Shown here one piece after another: positions 1 to 8,530 of a DNA stretch of 64,000 nucleotides. The stretch covers positions 1 through 64,000 of the forward strand of contig CANQQJ010000011.1 of the NCBI GenBank assembly GCA_947625905.1, given 5' to 3'. The DNA is from an uncultured Clostridia bacterium. GTDB lineage: Bacteria; Bacillota; Clostridia; Monoglobales; Monoglobaceae. A program made the translations under genes and the position numbers. Every line of letters starts with the position of its first letter. Position 1 is the first letter of the stretch. Below the pieces are notes generated by a model. That model saw only the letters and a list, made by a program, of their open reading frames with translations, ran no database searches and was not told where the DNA came from.

Positions 1-292
1 CTCCAATTTGATATTTTTATTATATACCATCTTGGAGGTTTAGACAACTTACTTTACACAAAATCTGGGATTGGCTCATTGTTTTAGCTATACCTAATTA
101 TATATAATTCCGCAGAGCCCTTAGTTACAAAATCAGATGTCACGCAGTAGTGGAAAAATAGACTTCCAAAACCCACGTAAAACCGTTGTTTTTATGCCTT
201 AATTTTTTAAAAATCTGCTATGGTAATATAATTATATTATCAACCCCAAAATTACGGTCTTAAATGTCCACGTTTGTGTAACCGATTTTTAA
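1..292. other. Intergenic, no gene; possible old IS end
   Basis: No ORF with a ribosome binding site is visible. The first 80 bases contain CTCCAA and TTGGAG as a short inverted repeat, followed by a stretch (TTTACACAAAATCTGGGA) that by eye recalls the ends of IS256-family insertion sequences. There is no transposase, so this is at most a remnant, and the resemblance is from memory only. Confidence 0.25.
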
Positions 293-293
293 C

Positions 294-322
294 TTGAAAA
301 AATTGCCGTATTATGGTATTAT
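294..322 (+). promoter_or_regulatory. Sigma-A-type promoter of the small toxin mRNA
   Basis: TTGAAA at 294-299 and TATTAT at 317-322 are separated by exactly 17 bases. A perfect 12-bp palindrome, CAGTTATAACTG, lies just downstream at 331-342 and could be an operator. The predicted transcript would start near 329 and carry a leader of about 165 nt before the small ORF at 493. Confidence 0.6.
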
Positions 323-404
323 ATACTTGGCAGTTATAACTGCAAGTGTGGAATATTCCGTGCGGAGAAACATTTAAGCATAAATAAAATATGCCTATCT
401 AAAA

Positions 405-440
405 GGCAGAGCCAAAACGTAAGGACGGTTGGCCGCTTCA
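405..440 (+). repeat. 5' arm of long inverted repeat around toxin locus
   Basis: This segment (from GGCAGAG to GGCCGCTTCA) is an imperfect inverted repeat of 635-665. In a transcript covering both, the 5' and 3' ends would pair. Long-distance end pairing is a known feature of type I toxin mRNAs such as hok. The arms could alternatively be the termini of a miniature mobile element. Confidence 0.6.
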
Positions 441-484
441 TTCCTTTCTAAACACAAATTGTGTTTAAGACAAGTAGAAAGGGG
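441..484 (+). promoter_or_regulatory. Hairpin sequestering the toxin ribosome binding site
   Basis: TTCCTTTCTA (441-450) can pair with TAGAAAGGGG (475-484), which contains the Shine-Dalgarno sequence of the ORF at 493, in a 10-bp stem with two G-U pairs. A second small hairpin (AACAC/GTGTT) fits inside the loop. Sequestering the ribosome binding site is typical of type I toxin mRNAs. Confidence 0.6.
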
Positions 485-492
485 TGATGCGT

Positions 493-576
493 ATGAGAAA
501 TTATTTTTTCAAGATTTTTCTTGCATTGCTCGTAATTATCGTAGTTTTTGCGATTTTTGCACAGCCGGTGCAATAA
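493..576 (+). CDS. 27-residue hydrophobic peptide, candidate type I toxin
   Basis: The ORF starts MRNYFFKIFLALLVII and ends FAQPVQ: a short charged N-terminus followed by one hydrophobic stretch of about 18 residues, enough for a single membrane helix. ATG 493 lies 8 bases after an AAAGGGG ribosome binding site; an in-frame ATG at 487 is too close to it. The peptide is shorter than normal annotation cut-offs. Its setting (promoter 17-bp spaced upstream, sequestered ribosome binding site, convergent consensus promoter downstream, hairpin between) matches type I toxin-antitoxin loci of the Fst/TxpA kind. I do not recognise the peptide as a member of a named family, so toxicity is inferred from architecture and hydrophobicity only. 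Confidence 0.55.
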   Translation: MRNYFFKIFLALLVIIVVFAIFAQPVQ

Positions 577-677
577 AAAATAACAACCGCCTTAAAGTTT
601 TGACCGACTCGTAAGGCGATTGTTTGATTACCTTTGAAGCGGCCAAACCGTTTTTACGCTCTGCCGTTTCTCTTTCT
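575..677 (-). ncRNA. Candidate antisense antitoxin RNA, convergent with toxin
   Basis: A consensus promoter on the minus strand (684-712) would start an RNA of about 100 nt near 677 that runs toward the toxin gene. It would end after the hairpin at 582-624, whose minus-strand side is followed by ATTTTTTATT, so it overlaps the 3' part of the toxin mRNA. Its own 5' end has the same sense as the toxin leader repeat rather than being complementary to it, so any base pairing must use the 3' overlap or the terminator loop. No ORF is evident in it. Confidence 0.5.
582..624. terminator. Hairpin between toxin and antisense RNA
   Basis: AACAACCGCCTTA (582-594) pairs with TAAGGCGATTGTT (612-624), 13 bp with one G-U. 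The U tract is strong only on the minus strand (ATTTTTTATT), so it is mainly a terminator for the antisense RNA; on the plus strand it is weak (GTTTGATT). Confidence 0.6.
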
Positions 678-683
678 ATGATT

Positions 684-712
684 ATTATATATCATTATTA
701 TACTTTTGTCAA
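684..712 (-). promoter_or_regulatory. Perfect consensus promoter of antisense RNA
   Basis: On the minus strand, TTGACA (712-707) and TATAAT (689-684) are separated by exactly 17 bases, matching both consensus hexamers. There is no annotated gene in this direction until beyond the small toxin ORF, which argues for a regulatory RNA. Confidence 0.7.
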
Positions 713-828
713 GGATTTTCATAAGTCAAAACCGGCATAATCCGTAATACAAATAGATATTGCTTTTAAAAATCATTATTTATCCTAATGTATTTTTTAA
801 TTCATTCCAAAATTTTACTCACATGAAA

Positions 829-852
829 ACGAGCGGCGCATTGGCCGCTCGT
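829..852 (-). terminator. Terminator of GLUG surface protein gene
   Basis: ACGAGCGGC and GCCGCTCGT form a 9-bp stem just after the stop codon of the minus-strand gene, followed by TTTTC in the transcript. Confidence 0.7.
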
Positions 853-869
853 TGACTTTAGCTCATTTT

Positions 870-3800
870 TCAGTTTAATATCTCATAATCCTTTTCAAAC
901 ACTTCGCTGATCGGGGTTATTTCGGTTGTGTTGTTCCATAGTAACAGTTTCAGCTTATATCGGCCGCTCAAGCCGCTGCAGTCAAAAGTAATATCTTGTA
1001 TATTTTCGCCTCTGATAAAGCTTTGATTTTCATTGATCATCACTTTCTTTAATACATCCCCTGTCGGATTATAAGCTGCCAGAATAACTGTCGCGTTATC
1101 AATTTCTCCGGCGTTATTGGTGGTTTTAACCGACAGCTTAATTTGATTACTGTCTTGGATATACTCATCATCAATTACAACAAAATCCGTAACATCCGCG
1201 TCATTCTTGAAGTAAGCGGCGGAGTAATTATTGTATTCGTCAATATCGTTTGCCAAGCTTGATACCGCGTAATATACCGCTTCTGTATCAGTTATTTCAA
1301 CCGGCGCTTTCACAATCGTGTTTTCAAGCGGCATTATGTTTTCAACGGTTTCCCGATACACGACCTCGCCGTCAATTGAACCTTTATGTATTTGGACTTC
1401 GATATTATCGGCTGCCACCGAGCCCCTGTTTTCAATAACCGCGTTAACATAATATCTGCCGCCCTCATTTGTGACATACGCGTTTGATACCGCCGCGTCT
1501 GCCGAGCCTATGACTGTGGTTCCGATATTATCGTCGGTATTAAAATCTTCATGCTTCGACGGCAGCGCCTTAATCATGAGGTTTTTGACCGTGTTTGACA
1601 CATCCGGCATATACGAAATGGCTATATTTTTGGTTTCTCCGGCCTTTATAACATCATTTCTTTCAATTGTTTGCTTCAGCTCATCATTTTCATAGACTTC
1701 GACAGTTATACCGTTTATTTCTTCTTCTCCGACGTTGTCGCAATCAAACGACAGTGCTATCATGCCCGTTTTGGCATATGCATCCTCGCTGACATCCAAA
1801 GTGTCTTTATTAAGTGAAATATTATATGTCGGAACAATGGTATTCACAAACAAATCTGTTTCTCCGGTAGAATAGCTGCCGTCGTCATTTACAACAGCCT
1901 TTCCCGTTTTCATATAATTTACCGTGAATGTGCCATCCGTGTTTACGATGATCCCCGGGTTGCTTATATTATGCTCATCGCCGACAAAGGTTATTTTCTC
2001 ACTCCATTTTCCGTTGTTGTATCTGACTCCGCACAGCGTGTCATAACCGTTATTGTGGTCGATCCAGCAGATGTACATATTATTGCCGTTTGATCTTATC
2101 ACGGGGATAGAATTTAAGTTAATGTCGGCGTCAATTGCGGTTTGCGCCTTTTTGCCAAAAACATCGTTAATAATCTGCAATTTGTTATCGGCATCAAAAT
2201 ATGCCAAGACGGTCTTTCCGTTTAAATTGCCAACCGTGTATTGACCGACACCGGTATAATTCAATTGTTTTGTTGAGCCGTCAGTCATTGAAACATAATA
2301 TATTTTACCGTCTTTTTTATAAAATACATTTTCGTTCATTCCGTCCATAGCGATTCTGGTGACCGCGCCGATATTCTCCACGGTAGCGACATCGGACCAG
2401 TCGGAGCCGTTAAACGTCGCGTAATGCAAATCGGTTGTGCCGCTTTGGGATGATAAATCGGCTTCGGAATTAGAGAGCCACGCCGCGGCCGCGGTGTCGC
2501 CGTTTGACGAGACCGTTGGTGAAAAATCAAATGTGTTGTTGTCGGTCAGACGCTTAGATACCCATTCCGTGCCGTTTAAGTACGCGGCGGATATCTCCGT
2601 CTGCGATAAGATATCTTTCATCGGCATATCGCCTGATGACATCACGGATCTCATATCCTCCCATACCACAAATTTTCCGCTTGCGGATATTGTGCTGTCA
2701 AGTGTGCCGTCGTCTTGCACGGGCACGGGCGCTGACCATGTTCCGTCACTGTTTTGAGCGGAGCATACCAATTTAAGTCCGTTTTGCTGTTCGCGTTCAT
2801 CGGCGTCAACCGTAAAATACAGATAATTTGTGCCGTTGATGTTTTGCAAAACGGCCTCGGAATTATCAAAAATATTTTGATAAATCATTTGCTCGGTTTT
2901 ATTGCTCACGCTCAGATCGGCAGCTTCGGACGTCGGCCTGTCACCCACAAAGCCGCCGCCGTTATTCATATATTCGCGGCCGGCCAGCTGCCAGGCATTG
3001 TCGTCAATACCGCTCGCCTTTGCCTTGCTGTTAAACCATGAAGCCTCAAAACCGTCTTTCGACCATTTAAAATTACCCGCTTCAAACTCACCCTCAAGAT
3101 TAACAATATATACTTTTACGCTCGCTCTCGCACCTATAGAGCCGCTAAGTGACGGATCCAGATAGGCGTCGTCTTTTGTTGAAATGATTATTGGAAGAGC
3201 GCCGACCATATCTCCATAAACTCCGGCTTTAAATTCAACTGTGTCATAATCCTGACCCAATCCGCCAAACACATCGACGCCTACGCTCGGTTCAAACTTT
3301 CCGGTTATATTTAAACTCTTTTTATTTCCGCTGAACTTGACTTCACCCTTTGTGCCGCCCTTAAAAGCGACCGTCGCCGTAACAGGCACGGGTACTCCGC
3401 CCACAACTACAACCGTGTTATAATTGTAGTCCACAATTTCCACAAGGTATTCGCCGCTCTCATGCTTTTTGCTTGATTCTGTCTTGATTCCGAATGTGCC
3501 GCCCCATTCTCCGTTCTCAAAATCATCAATAGGTATCTCGATTTTTCCGTACGGAGTGAATTTGACCTTTGATTTTGGGAAGATGCTGTATTCATTGGTA
3601 CTTTTGTGAACCGCGGAGCCCGAAAATTCCAGAACAAGCTTTCCGTCCTCAACCGAGGCTTTGCCGGCATATTCGGTTATGTCCTTATCCAATCCGAGTT
3701 TAAATTCCATATTTTCCATAAACGGGATAAAACTCATATCACCCGATGAAACCATAGGCAGTTTCAGCTTCACGTCGTCGGGCAAGGCCTTTATTTTGAT

Positions 3801-6800
3801 AATATTGTTTTTAACCGCGTATTTATCCTTTCCCTGCGTATAAGCCACAGCTATGATCGATTCGTCAATATCAAACTTCGCGCCCGGTATTACCGACAGC
3901 TCGCCGTTTACAAATTCAAAAGATTTGCCGCTTTTTGAGCCGCGCAAATACACGTCTCCGGGCGTATGACCGTTCCAATCCACAGTGATCTTGAACGTAT
4001 ATCTCGTTTTGTCCGTCTTGTCAATCGTAACGCTTTTTTGACCGGATAAGTCATATGTTTTGCCGGATGAGCTTTTTGCCGTAAGCTCTGTTATGTATAT
4101 CTTATTCGGGTCTTTTTTGATCAGGGATATATTCATATTGTTCGCGATAATTATATCCTTCGAATAACTCAAATATCCGTCGGCGGCAACTTCTATCGAG
4201 TATAGGCCGTCTTTGGTCTTTGTTATTTCATCCTTTAAAAATGTGACTTTTCCGTCCGCGCCCGCCACCTTGCTGACCCCTTCAAAGGTTACCGACGCTC
4301 CCGGTACCGCCTCGTTCACAACAGTACCGTCCTCGGTGTAGCCCTTGATGTTAAACGTTACGTCGTGGGACAACTTTTCTTCTTTAGGCATAATAGGTAT
4401 AAGTTTTTCATAGCCGATTATATTTGTGCTTTTATCATAGCTGTCAATGCCGTAATTACCAATTGCGGGCACGCCGCTTCTGTAGTAACAGCACGAATCA
4501 ACAGTCAGATTAGATGCTTTGCCGGCAATGCCGCCCAGGTATGTCTGTTCTGCATTATTTGTAGTCACCAAAGCATTGTTGTAATCATTGCTCAGATTAA
4601 AATTATAACCACCGCCACATATTCCGCCTATGCTCACCGAATAATCGGTTGCACCATCTATGTTGCCTATATTAGTTGAAACCGACCCATCGTTTGTACA
4701 ATTAATAATACTGCTGTTGCCCGATACAATTCCAACCGATACACTTCCAACAATTCCCCCAATCTTAACATCATAAATGTTATTTGTTAAAGTAGATTGA
4801 ATAGTTTCATAATTATTACAACTCTCTAGTATGGAAGATTGCGATGCAAATCCGCATATTCCGCCTATTTCAATATCACATTTCTCTTTTTGGCTGTTAA
4901 AAATAATTTTCTTTGCAGAATTTGTATTATTACAATTATGTATTTCGGCATTTGATAACCTACCACATATTCCGCCTATATTACTACCACCATTATTTTC
5001 ATTAATTTGTTCATATGAAATTTCTGCATCATTATCACAATTTAAAACTATATTTCCGGATAAATCGCCTACAATACCGCCAATTGCTGTTCCAAACGGA
5101 ATATCTTCATCGCTCATACTAATATTTCCGTAATTACATGAATTTACAATTCTGCGATGTGATTCGCTTACAATACCGCCCACGCACATTGCCGAACCTG
5201 ATATGGTTCCATTATTTACACACCCTTCTATAGAAATGTTATCATTGGTTTGATTAGAATAAATATTACCTATTCTACCCGCAATGCCGCCAACGTAGTT
5301 TTGTCCCGATGTAATTAATATACCATTATTCACACAGTTTTTAATGCTTCCGGGAAGATCTAAATATCCTGCTATTCCTCCAACAAAAATTTCTTCGGAA
5401 CTTCGAAAATCCAGTGCTGTACACGCTATTTTCCCAAAGTTTGTGCAGTTTTCGATTTTTGTTTCATTGTCTTTGAGTCCTTCGAACGAACTGCCCAGAA
5501 TACCTCCGCTATATCCTCCTACCATATTTTTAACACTTAGTTCAATATTACCATAATTATTACAGTCGGCAATAGTTAAAACGCCGGTAACTGTTGAAGT
5601 TTTGCTATGACCTGCAATGCCGCCGATGTATACATATGCCGAATTGCCTGAGTTTGATTCTCCGGTTATTGTTCCGTAATTATCACAGTTTAAAATATCT
5701 GCGTTGAGCCCATTACCTAATATGCCGCCTGCAAAAGCGTCATCTTCTGAAGAAAACGCGCCGATATTTCCTGTATTCACACAAACAGATATAGCTACAT
5801 TTTTTTCCGCTTGAGACAAAATTCCTCCGGCATACGCATTTATAGAATACGAACTGCTTCCTCTGGTATCTGCTATCACATTGCCGATATTTTGACAATC
5901 ACTAATGTATGTATCATTAATGTCGTAACTAGAAGATAGTATACCACCGGCATACACATTACTTCCTAAAGTATTGGCGGTTACATTGCCTGTATTTTTA
6001 CAATTTCTGACACTGTTTTTTCCGTCCGCATTACCTATTAATCCGCCAGCAGTTGAGATATCATCCGATTCAATATTAATTTCTCCATTATTAGCACAAT
6101 TTTCAAGTAAGCCTTCATCTGTTAAACTATTACCCAAAAGACCGCCGGAGGCAACACGACCTGAAACATTCGAAGATAATTTGGATATAATAATCCTTCC
6201 ATTATTTTTTGAATTATATATAGTGATCTTATGTGCAGATGATTCTCCCAACAAGCCACCACTGTATATATGATGTGAATTTGTTATTGTTATATCAGAA
6301 TTATTTTCACAATTTTGTATTATAATATCGTCAATATAATTAAAATTATTAAAAGAATCATAAATACTATTACTTGAAAAACGTCCAATCATTCCACCTA
6401 TATGTATATCATCACCATTGTGAGACAAAAAGTTTCCGTTTACTTTGCAATTAATTAAATTAATATCCCCTGAGGCATAAGCTGCTATTCCGCCAATGTA
6501 TTCGCTTCCCTCTGTATTAATAGTGATATTTTCCATAATAAGATCTTTTACTGTAGAATTTTCAATGTTTGAAAATAATCCGATGTAAGTAGATGGTGTG
6601 CAAATATTCATATTTTTTACAGAGAAGTTGTTTCCGTCAAATGTGCCGCAAAACGGATTATATTCGCCGCCTATCGGGATCCATTCTCCCCATGAGGATA
6701 AATCTATATCGTTTATAAGTATATAATTCGCGCTTAGATTATTATTGATCGCGTTAAGCTGCTCGGGCGTGGAGATTTGATAAGGATCACTCTCGGAGCC

Positions 6801-7163
6801 GTTGCCTCCGGCAAATGAGACATCGGCGGCCGCGGCATCGCCTATGATTTCCTCGGTATGTGACGGTGTCGGTTCCTCGGTGCTTAAGTTTTGTTCTTCG
6901 GCTTCACTCTCCGATGGTTCTTCTTGCATATTATTGGGTTCATCATTTAAAAATGTGTCGTCGGATTCGTTCGGAGCGACGGTTTGTGTCTCACTCGGAC
7001 GTTCGTTTATTTGCGGCTCGGCCGCATTATTTGTTTCGACTTGATCTGATGCTTCCGTTTGATTTTCGTTTGTTGTTTCTGCAAACGCAAAGCCGGAGCA
7101 CAGTGATAATACCAAAGAGACGGCCAAAACCGTGCAAATAAATCTTCTTAAACATTTTTTCAT
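870..7163 (-). CDS. Giant secreted GLUG-repeat surface protein (2097 aa)
   Basis: A Sec signal peptide (residues 1-28, ending FAFA) is followed by a Glu/Ser/Thr-rich linker to about residue 115. About twenty tandem repeats of the GLUG type then follow (pattern NxGxI...IGGIxG, roughly residues 120-920), and after them a carboxypeptidase-regulatory-like beta sandwich (GYTEDGTVVNEAVPGASVTF). A Gly-rich beta region, a sialidase/propeller-like part (WSAPVPVQDDGT) and CARDB-like domains end the protein. No LPXTG or SLH anchor is visible, so how it is retained is unclear. The C-terminal third resembles the protein at 55668-63465. GLUG repeats occur in adhesins and in IgA peptidase-like proteins. AAGGGAG precedes the ATG. 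Only 40 bases separate the start from a terminator, which points to read-through control. Product class is secure; function is not. Confidence 0.85.
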   Translation of the reverse strand: MKKCLRRFICTVLAVSLVLSLCSGFAFAETTNENQTEASDQVETNNAAEPQINERPSETQTVAPNESDDTFLNDEPNNMQEEPSESEAEEQNLSTEEPTPSHTEEIIGDAAAADVSFAGGNGSESDPYQISTPEQLNAINNNLSANYILINDIDLSSWGEWIPIGGEYNPFCGTFDGNNFSVKNMNICTPSTYIGLFSNIENSTVKDLIMENITINTEGSEYIGGIAAYASGDINLINCKVNGNFLSHNGDDIHIGGMIGRFSSNSIYDSFNNFNYIDDIIIQNCENNSDITITNSHHIYSGGLLGESSAHKITIYNSKNNGRIIISKLSSNVSGRVASGGLLGNSLTDEGLLENCANNGEINIESDDISTAGGLIGNADGKNSVRNCKNTGNVTANTLGSNVYAGGILSSSYDINDTYISDCQNIGNVIADTRGSSSYSINAYAGGILSQAEKNVAISVCVNTGNIGAFSSEDDAFAGGILGNGLNADILNCDNYGTITGESNSGNSAYVYIGGIAGHSKTSTVTGVLTIADCNNYGNIELSVKNMVGGYSGGILGSSFEGLKDNETKIENCTNFGKIACTALDFRSSEEIFVGGIAGYLDLPGSIKNCVNNGILITSGQNYVGGIAGRIGNIYSNQTNDNISIEGCVNNGTISGSAMCVGGIVSESHRRIVNSCNYGNISMSDEDIPFGTAIGGIVGDLSGNIVLNCDNDAEISYEQINENNGGSNIGGICGRLSNAEIHNCNNTNSAKKIIFNSQKEKCDIEIGGICGFASQSSILESCNNYETIQSTLTNNIYDVKIGGIVGSVSVGIVSGNSSIINCTNDGSVSTNIGNIDGATDYSVSIGGICGGGYNFNLSNDYNNALVTTNNAEQTYLGGIAGKASNLTVDSCCYYRSGVPAIGNYGIDSYDKSTNIIGYEKLIPIMPKEEKLSHDVTFNIKGYTEDGTVVNEAVPGASVTFEGVSKVAGADGKVTFLKDEITKTKDGLYSIEVAADGYLSYSKDIIIANNMNISLIKKDPNKIYITELTAKSSSGKTYDLSGQKSVTIDKTDKTRYTFKITVDWNGHTPGDVYLRGSKSGKSFEFVNGELSVIPGAKFDIDESIIAVAYTQGKDKYAVKNNIIKIKALPDDVKLKLPMVSSGDMSFIPFMENMEFKLGLDKDITEYAGKASVEDGKLVLEFSGSAVHKSTNEYSIFPKSKVKFTPYGKIEIPIDDFENGEWGGTFGIKTESSKKHESGEYLVEIVDYNYNTVVVVGGVPVPVTATVAFKGGTKGEVKFSGNKKSLNITGKFEPSVGVDVFGGLGQDYDTVEFKAGVYGDMVGALPIIISTKDDAYLDPSLSGSIGARASVKVYIVNLEGEFEAGNFKWSKDGFEASWFNSKAKASGIDDNAWQLAGREYMNNGGGFVGDRPTSEAADLSVSNKTEQMIYQNIFDNSEAVLQNINGTNYLYFTVDADEREQQNGLKLVCSAQNSDGTWSAPVPVQDDGTLDSTISASGKFVVWEDMRSVMSSGDMPMKDILSQTEISAAYLNGTEWVSKRLTDNNTFDFSPTVSSNGDTAAAAWLSNSEADLSSQSGTTDLHYATFNGSDWSDVATVENIGAVTRIAMDGMNENVFYKKDGKIYYVSMTDGSTKQLNYTGVGQYTVGNLNGKTVLAYFDADNKLQIINDVFGKKAQTAIDADINLNSIPVIRSNGNNMYICWIDHNNGYDTLCGVRYNNGKWSEKITFVGDEHNISNPGIIVNTDGTFTVNYMKTGKAVVNDDGSYSTGETDLFVNTIVPTYNISLNKDTLDVSEDAYAKTGMIALSFDCDNVGEEEINGITVEVYENDELKQTIERNDVIKAGETKNIAISYMPDVSNTVKNLMIKALPSKHEDFNTDDNIGTTVIGSADAAVSNAYVTNEGGRYYVNAVIENRGSVAADNIEVQIHKGSIDGEVVYRETVENIMPLENTIVKAPVEITDTEAVYYAVSSLANDIDEYNNYSAAYFKNDADVTDFVVIDDEYIQDSNQIKLSVKTTNNAGEIDNATVILAAYNPTGDVLKKVMINENQSFIRGENIQDITFDCSGLSGRYKLKLLLWNNTTEITPISEVFEKDYEILN

Positions 7164-7203
7164 TTTCGTTTTCTCCCTTTATAAAAATATTTTAATATTA
7201 TTC

Positions 7204-7352
7204 AAAAAGTGCGCGGCGTGAAATCACAGCCGCGCAAATAATAAAAACGCAGCTTGATTTCTGTTGCGACACAGTTCATTACTATAGCATGAATAATCGA
7301 GCATACGTTTTTAACGAAACGTACTGCTATAGTAATTATTAAACTATGTCGC
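7204..7352 (-). ncRNA. Structured leader RNA A with terminator/antiterminator
   Basis: From a predicted start near 7352 the RNA opens with an 11-bp outer stem (GCGACATAGTT with AACTGTGTCGC, plus-strand 7342-7352 and 7266-7276). A perfect 12-bp middle stem follows (7278-7289 with 7325-7336), then an inner ACGTTT/AAACGT hairpin. Next comes a segment (plus 7248-7261) that can pair with the 5' half of the terminator (plus 7220-7234, one bulge), mutually exclusive with terminator folding. The terminator is GCGCGGC/GCCGCGC at 7211-7235 followed by ACTTTTT. The GLUG gene begins 40 bases later. This reads as an attenuator or a small RNA; no known riboswitch class was recognised. Confidence 0.6.
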
Positions 7353-7358
7353 AAATTA

Positions 7359-7387
7359 AATATACCACACCTCGAAAAAAATAGCAA
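7359..7387 (-). promoter_or_regulatory. Promoter of RNA A
   Basis: On the minus strand, TTGCTA (7387-7382) and TATATT (7364-7359) are separated by 17 bases. The predicted start falls at about 7352, exactly at the first base of the outer stem of RNA A. Confidence 0.55.
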
Positions 7388-7401
7388 GCATTTTTCATAA
7401 A

Positions 7402-7568
7402 ATAAAAAGTGTGTGGTCACAAACGGAACCACACACGAAAAATGCTTAGCTCCGATTGCTGCCACACAAATTCTCAACTGTTTACAAATACGTGAAAATA
7501 GAGCGTGCATTTTTGCCTATAAAGCACAAAAACACGTTTTGCAAACAGTCATATTTAATTTATGTGGC
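7402..7568 (-). ncRNA. Structured RNA B, paralogue of RNA A in tandem
   Basis: The same plan as RNA A with different sequence. The outer stem is GCCACATAAATT with AATTTGTGTGGC (plus 7557-7568 and 7461-7472). The 12-bp middle stem is plus 7477-7488 with 7538-7549, and the inner ACGTG/CACGT stem holds a GTGC/GCAC hairpin. A tail (plus 7448-7458) can pair with the terminator loop (plus 7420-7430). The terminator is GTGTGTGGT/ACCACACAC at 7409-7436 followed by TTTTTATTTT. Outer-stem pair 3 is G-C in A and C-G in B, and the U-G at pair 7 is kept. This compensatory pattern supports a conserved fold. Confidence 0.6.
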
Positions 7569-7574
7569 AAATTT

Positions 7575-7603
7575 ATTTTACCATATTATTTCCAAAAGGT
7601 CAA
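7575..7603 (-). promoter_or_regulatory. Promoter of RNA B
   Basis: On the minus strand, TTGACC (7603-7598) and TAAAAT (7580-7575) are separated by 17 bases. The start would fall near 7568, the first base of the outer stem of RNA B. Confidence 0.55.
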
Positions 7604-7693
7604 TAAAAAAATATTAAAAACAATATCAGGGTTTGGGAGAGACTCCCAATTTTTACAATATTCGCAGCGGGCGACGGATGAGTAAAAATTCGC

Positions 7694-7792
7694 AAGTGTG
7701 TACACATTTGCTGTGCTTGCTATTCTTTCAAAATAGCAGGCATAGGCAAATCTTTTTTTAAAAGTGTGGCCACACTTGCTGTGCTTGCTATT
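7694..7792. repeat. Pair of 31-bp direct repeats
   Basis: Copies at 7694-7724 and 7762-7792 share the form AAGTGTG-NN-CACA(C/T)TT followed by the identical GCTGTGCTTGCTATT. Each copy begins with a palindromic half. They lie 68 bases apart between RNA B and the TnpW-like gene and could be binding sites; no ORF occupies 7605-7933. Confidence 0.6.
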
Positions 7793-7933
7793 ATCTTATT
7801 TTTTATCCGTTTCCCGAATTATGTCGATATTTTTGGCACTGTTTTAGGTCTTATCCGCTTGAAATTCTTTCGCTTTTGATGTTAGATATTTATATGAAAA
7901 ATCAATATTTTTATAATTGGAGTGTTTTAATAT

Positions 7934-8125
7934 ATGAATTATTCCGAGCCGATAAAAATTAAAAATCCTTCCGTCTGTTTTTTGCCCGATATAGTGCTGT
8001 CTCTTGAAATAGGCGGAACCGTTTACCGCTTTAAAGGAGTGTATGACGGACAAAGGGCATTGTCCGCCAAACTTATTCGCCTTATGGATAATGAAAAAAT
8101 TTTTGATGAAGGGGCTGACAAATAG
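7934..8125 (+). CDS. TnpW-like small transposon protein (63 aa)
   Basis: A 63-residue protein whose core (IGGTVYRFKGVYDGQ, then KLIRLM) resembles the TnpW family carried by Tn4451-like and other large-serine-recombinase elements. The function of that family is unknown. GGAG precedes the ATG by 11 bases, and the next gene in the same direction, 75 bases on, is the split serine recombinase. The assignment is by pattern recognition and would be weak without the recombinase neighbour. Confidence 0.55.
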   Translation: MNYSEPIKIKNPSVCFLPDIVLSLEIGGTVYRFKGVYDGQRALSAKLIRLMDNEKIFDEGADK

Positions 8126-8512
<387 letters not shown>

Positions 8513-8530
8513 GGAACACAATTAGTATTT

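Noticed and set aside
1..80. Complete insertion sequence at the window start
   Set aside because: Only a vaguely IS256-like end is visible, with no transposase in the window.
7202..7510. 102-codon ORF across RNA A and RNA B
   Set aside because: It crosses two terminators and conserved stems, and lacks a ribosome binding site.
7204..7568. 6S RNA as the identity of RNA A and B
   Set aside because: The rod with an internal loop is reminiscent, but both are short, end in separate terminators with a competing antiterminator, and come in tandem before a gene.
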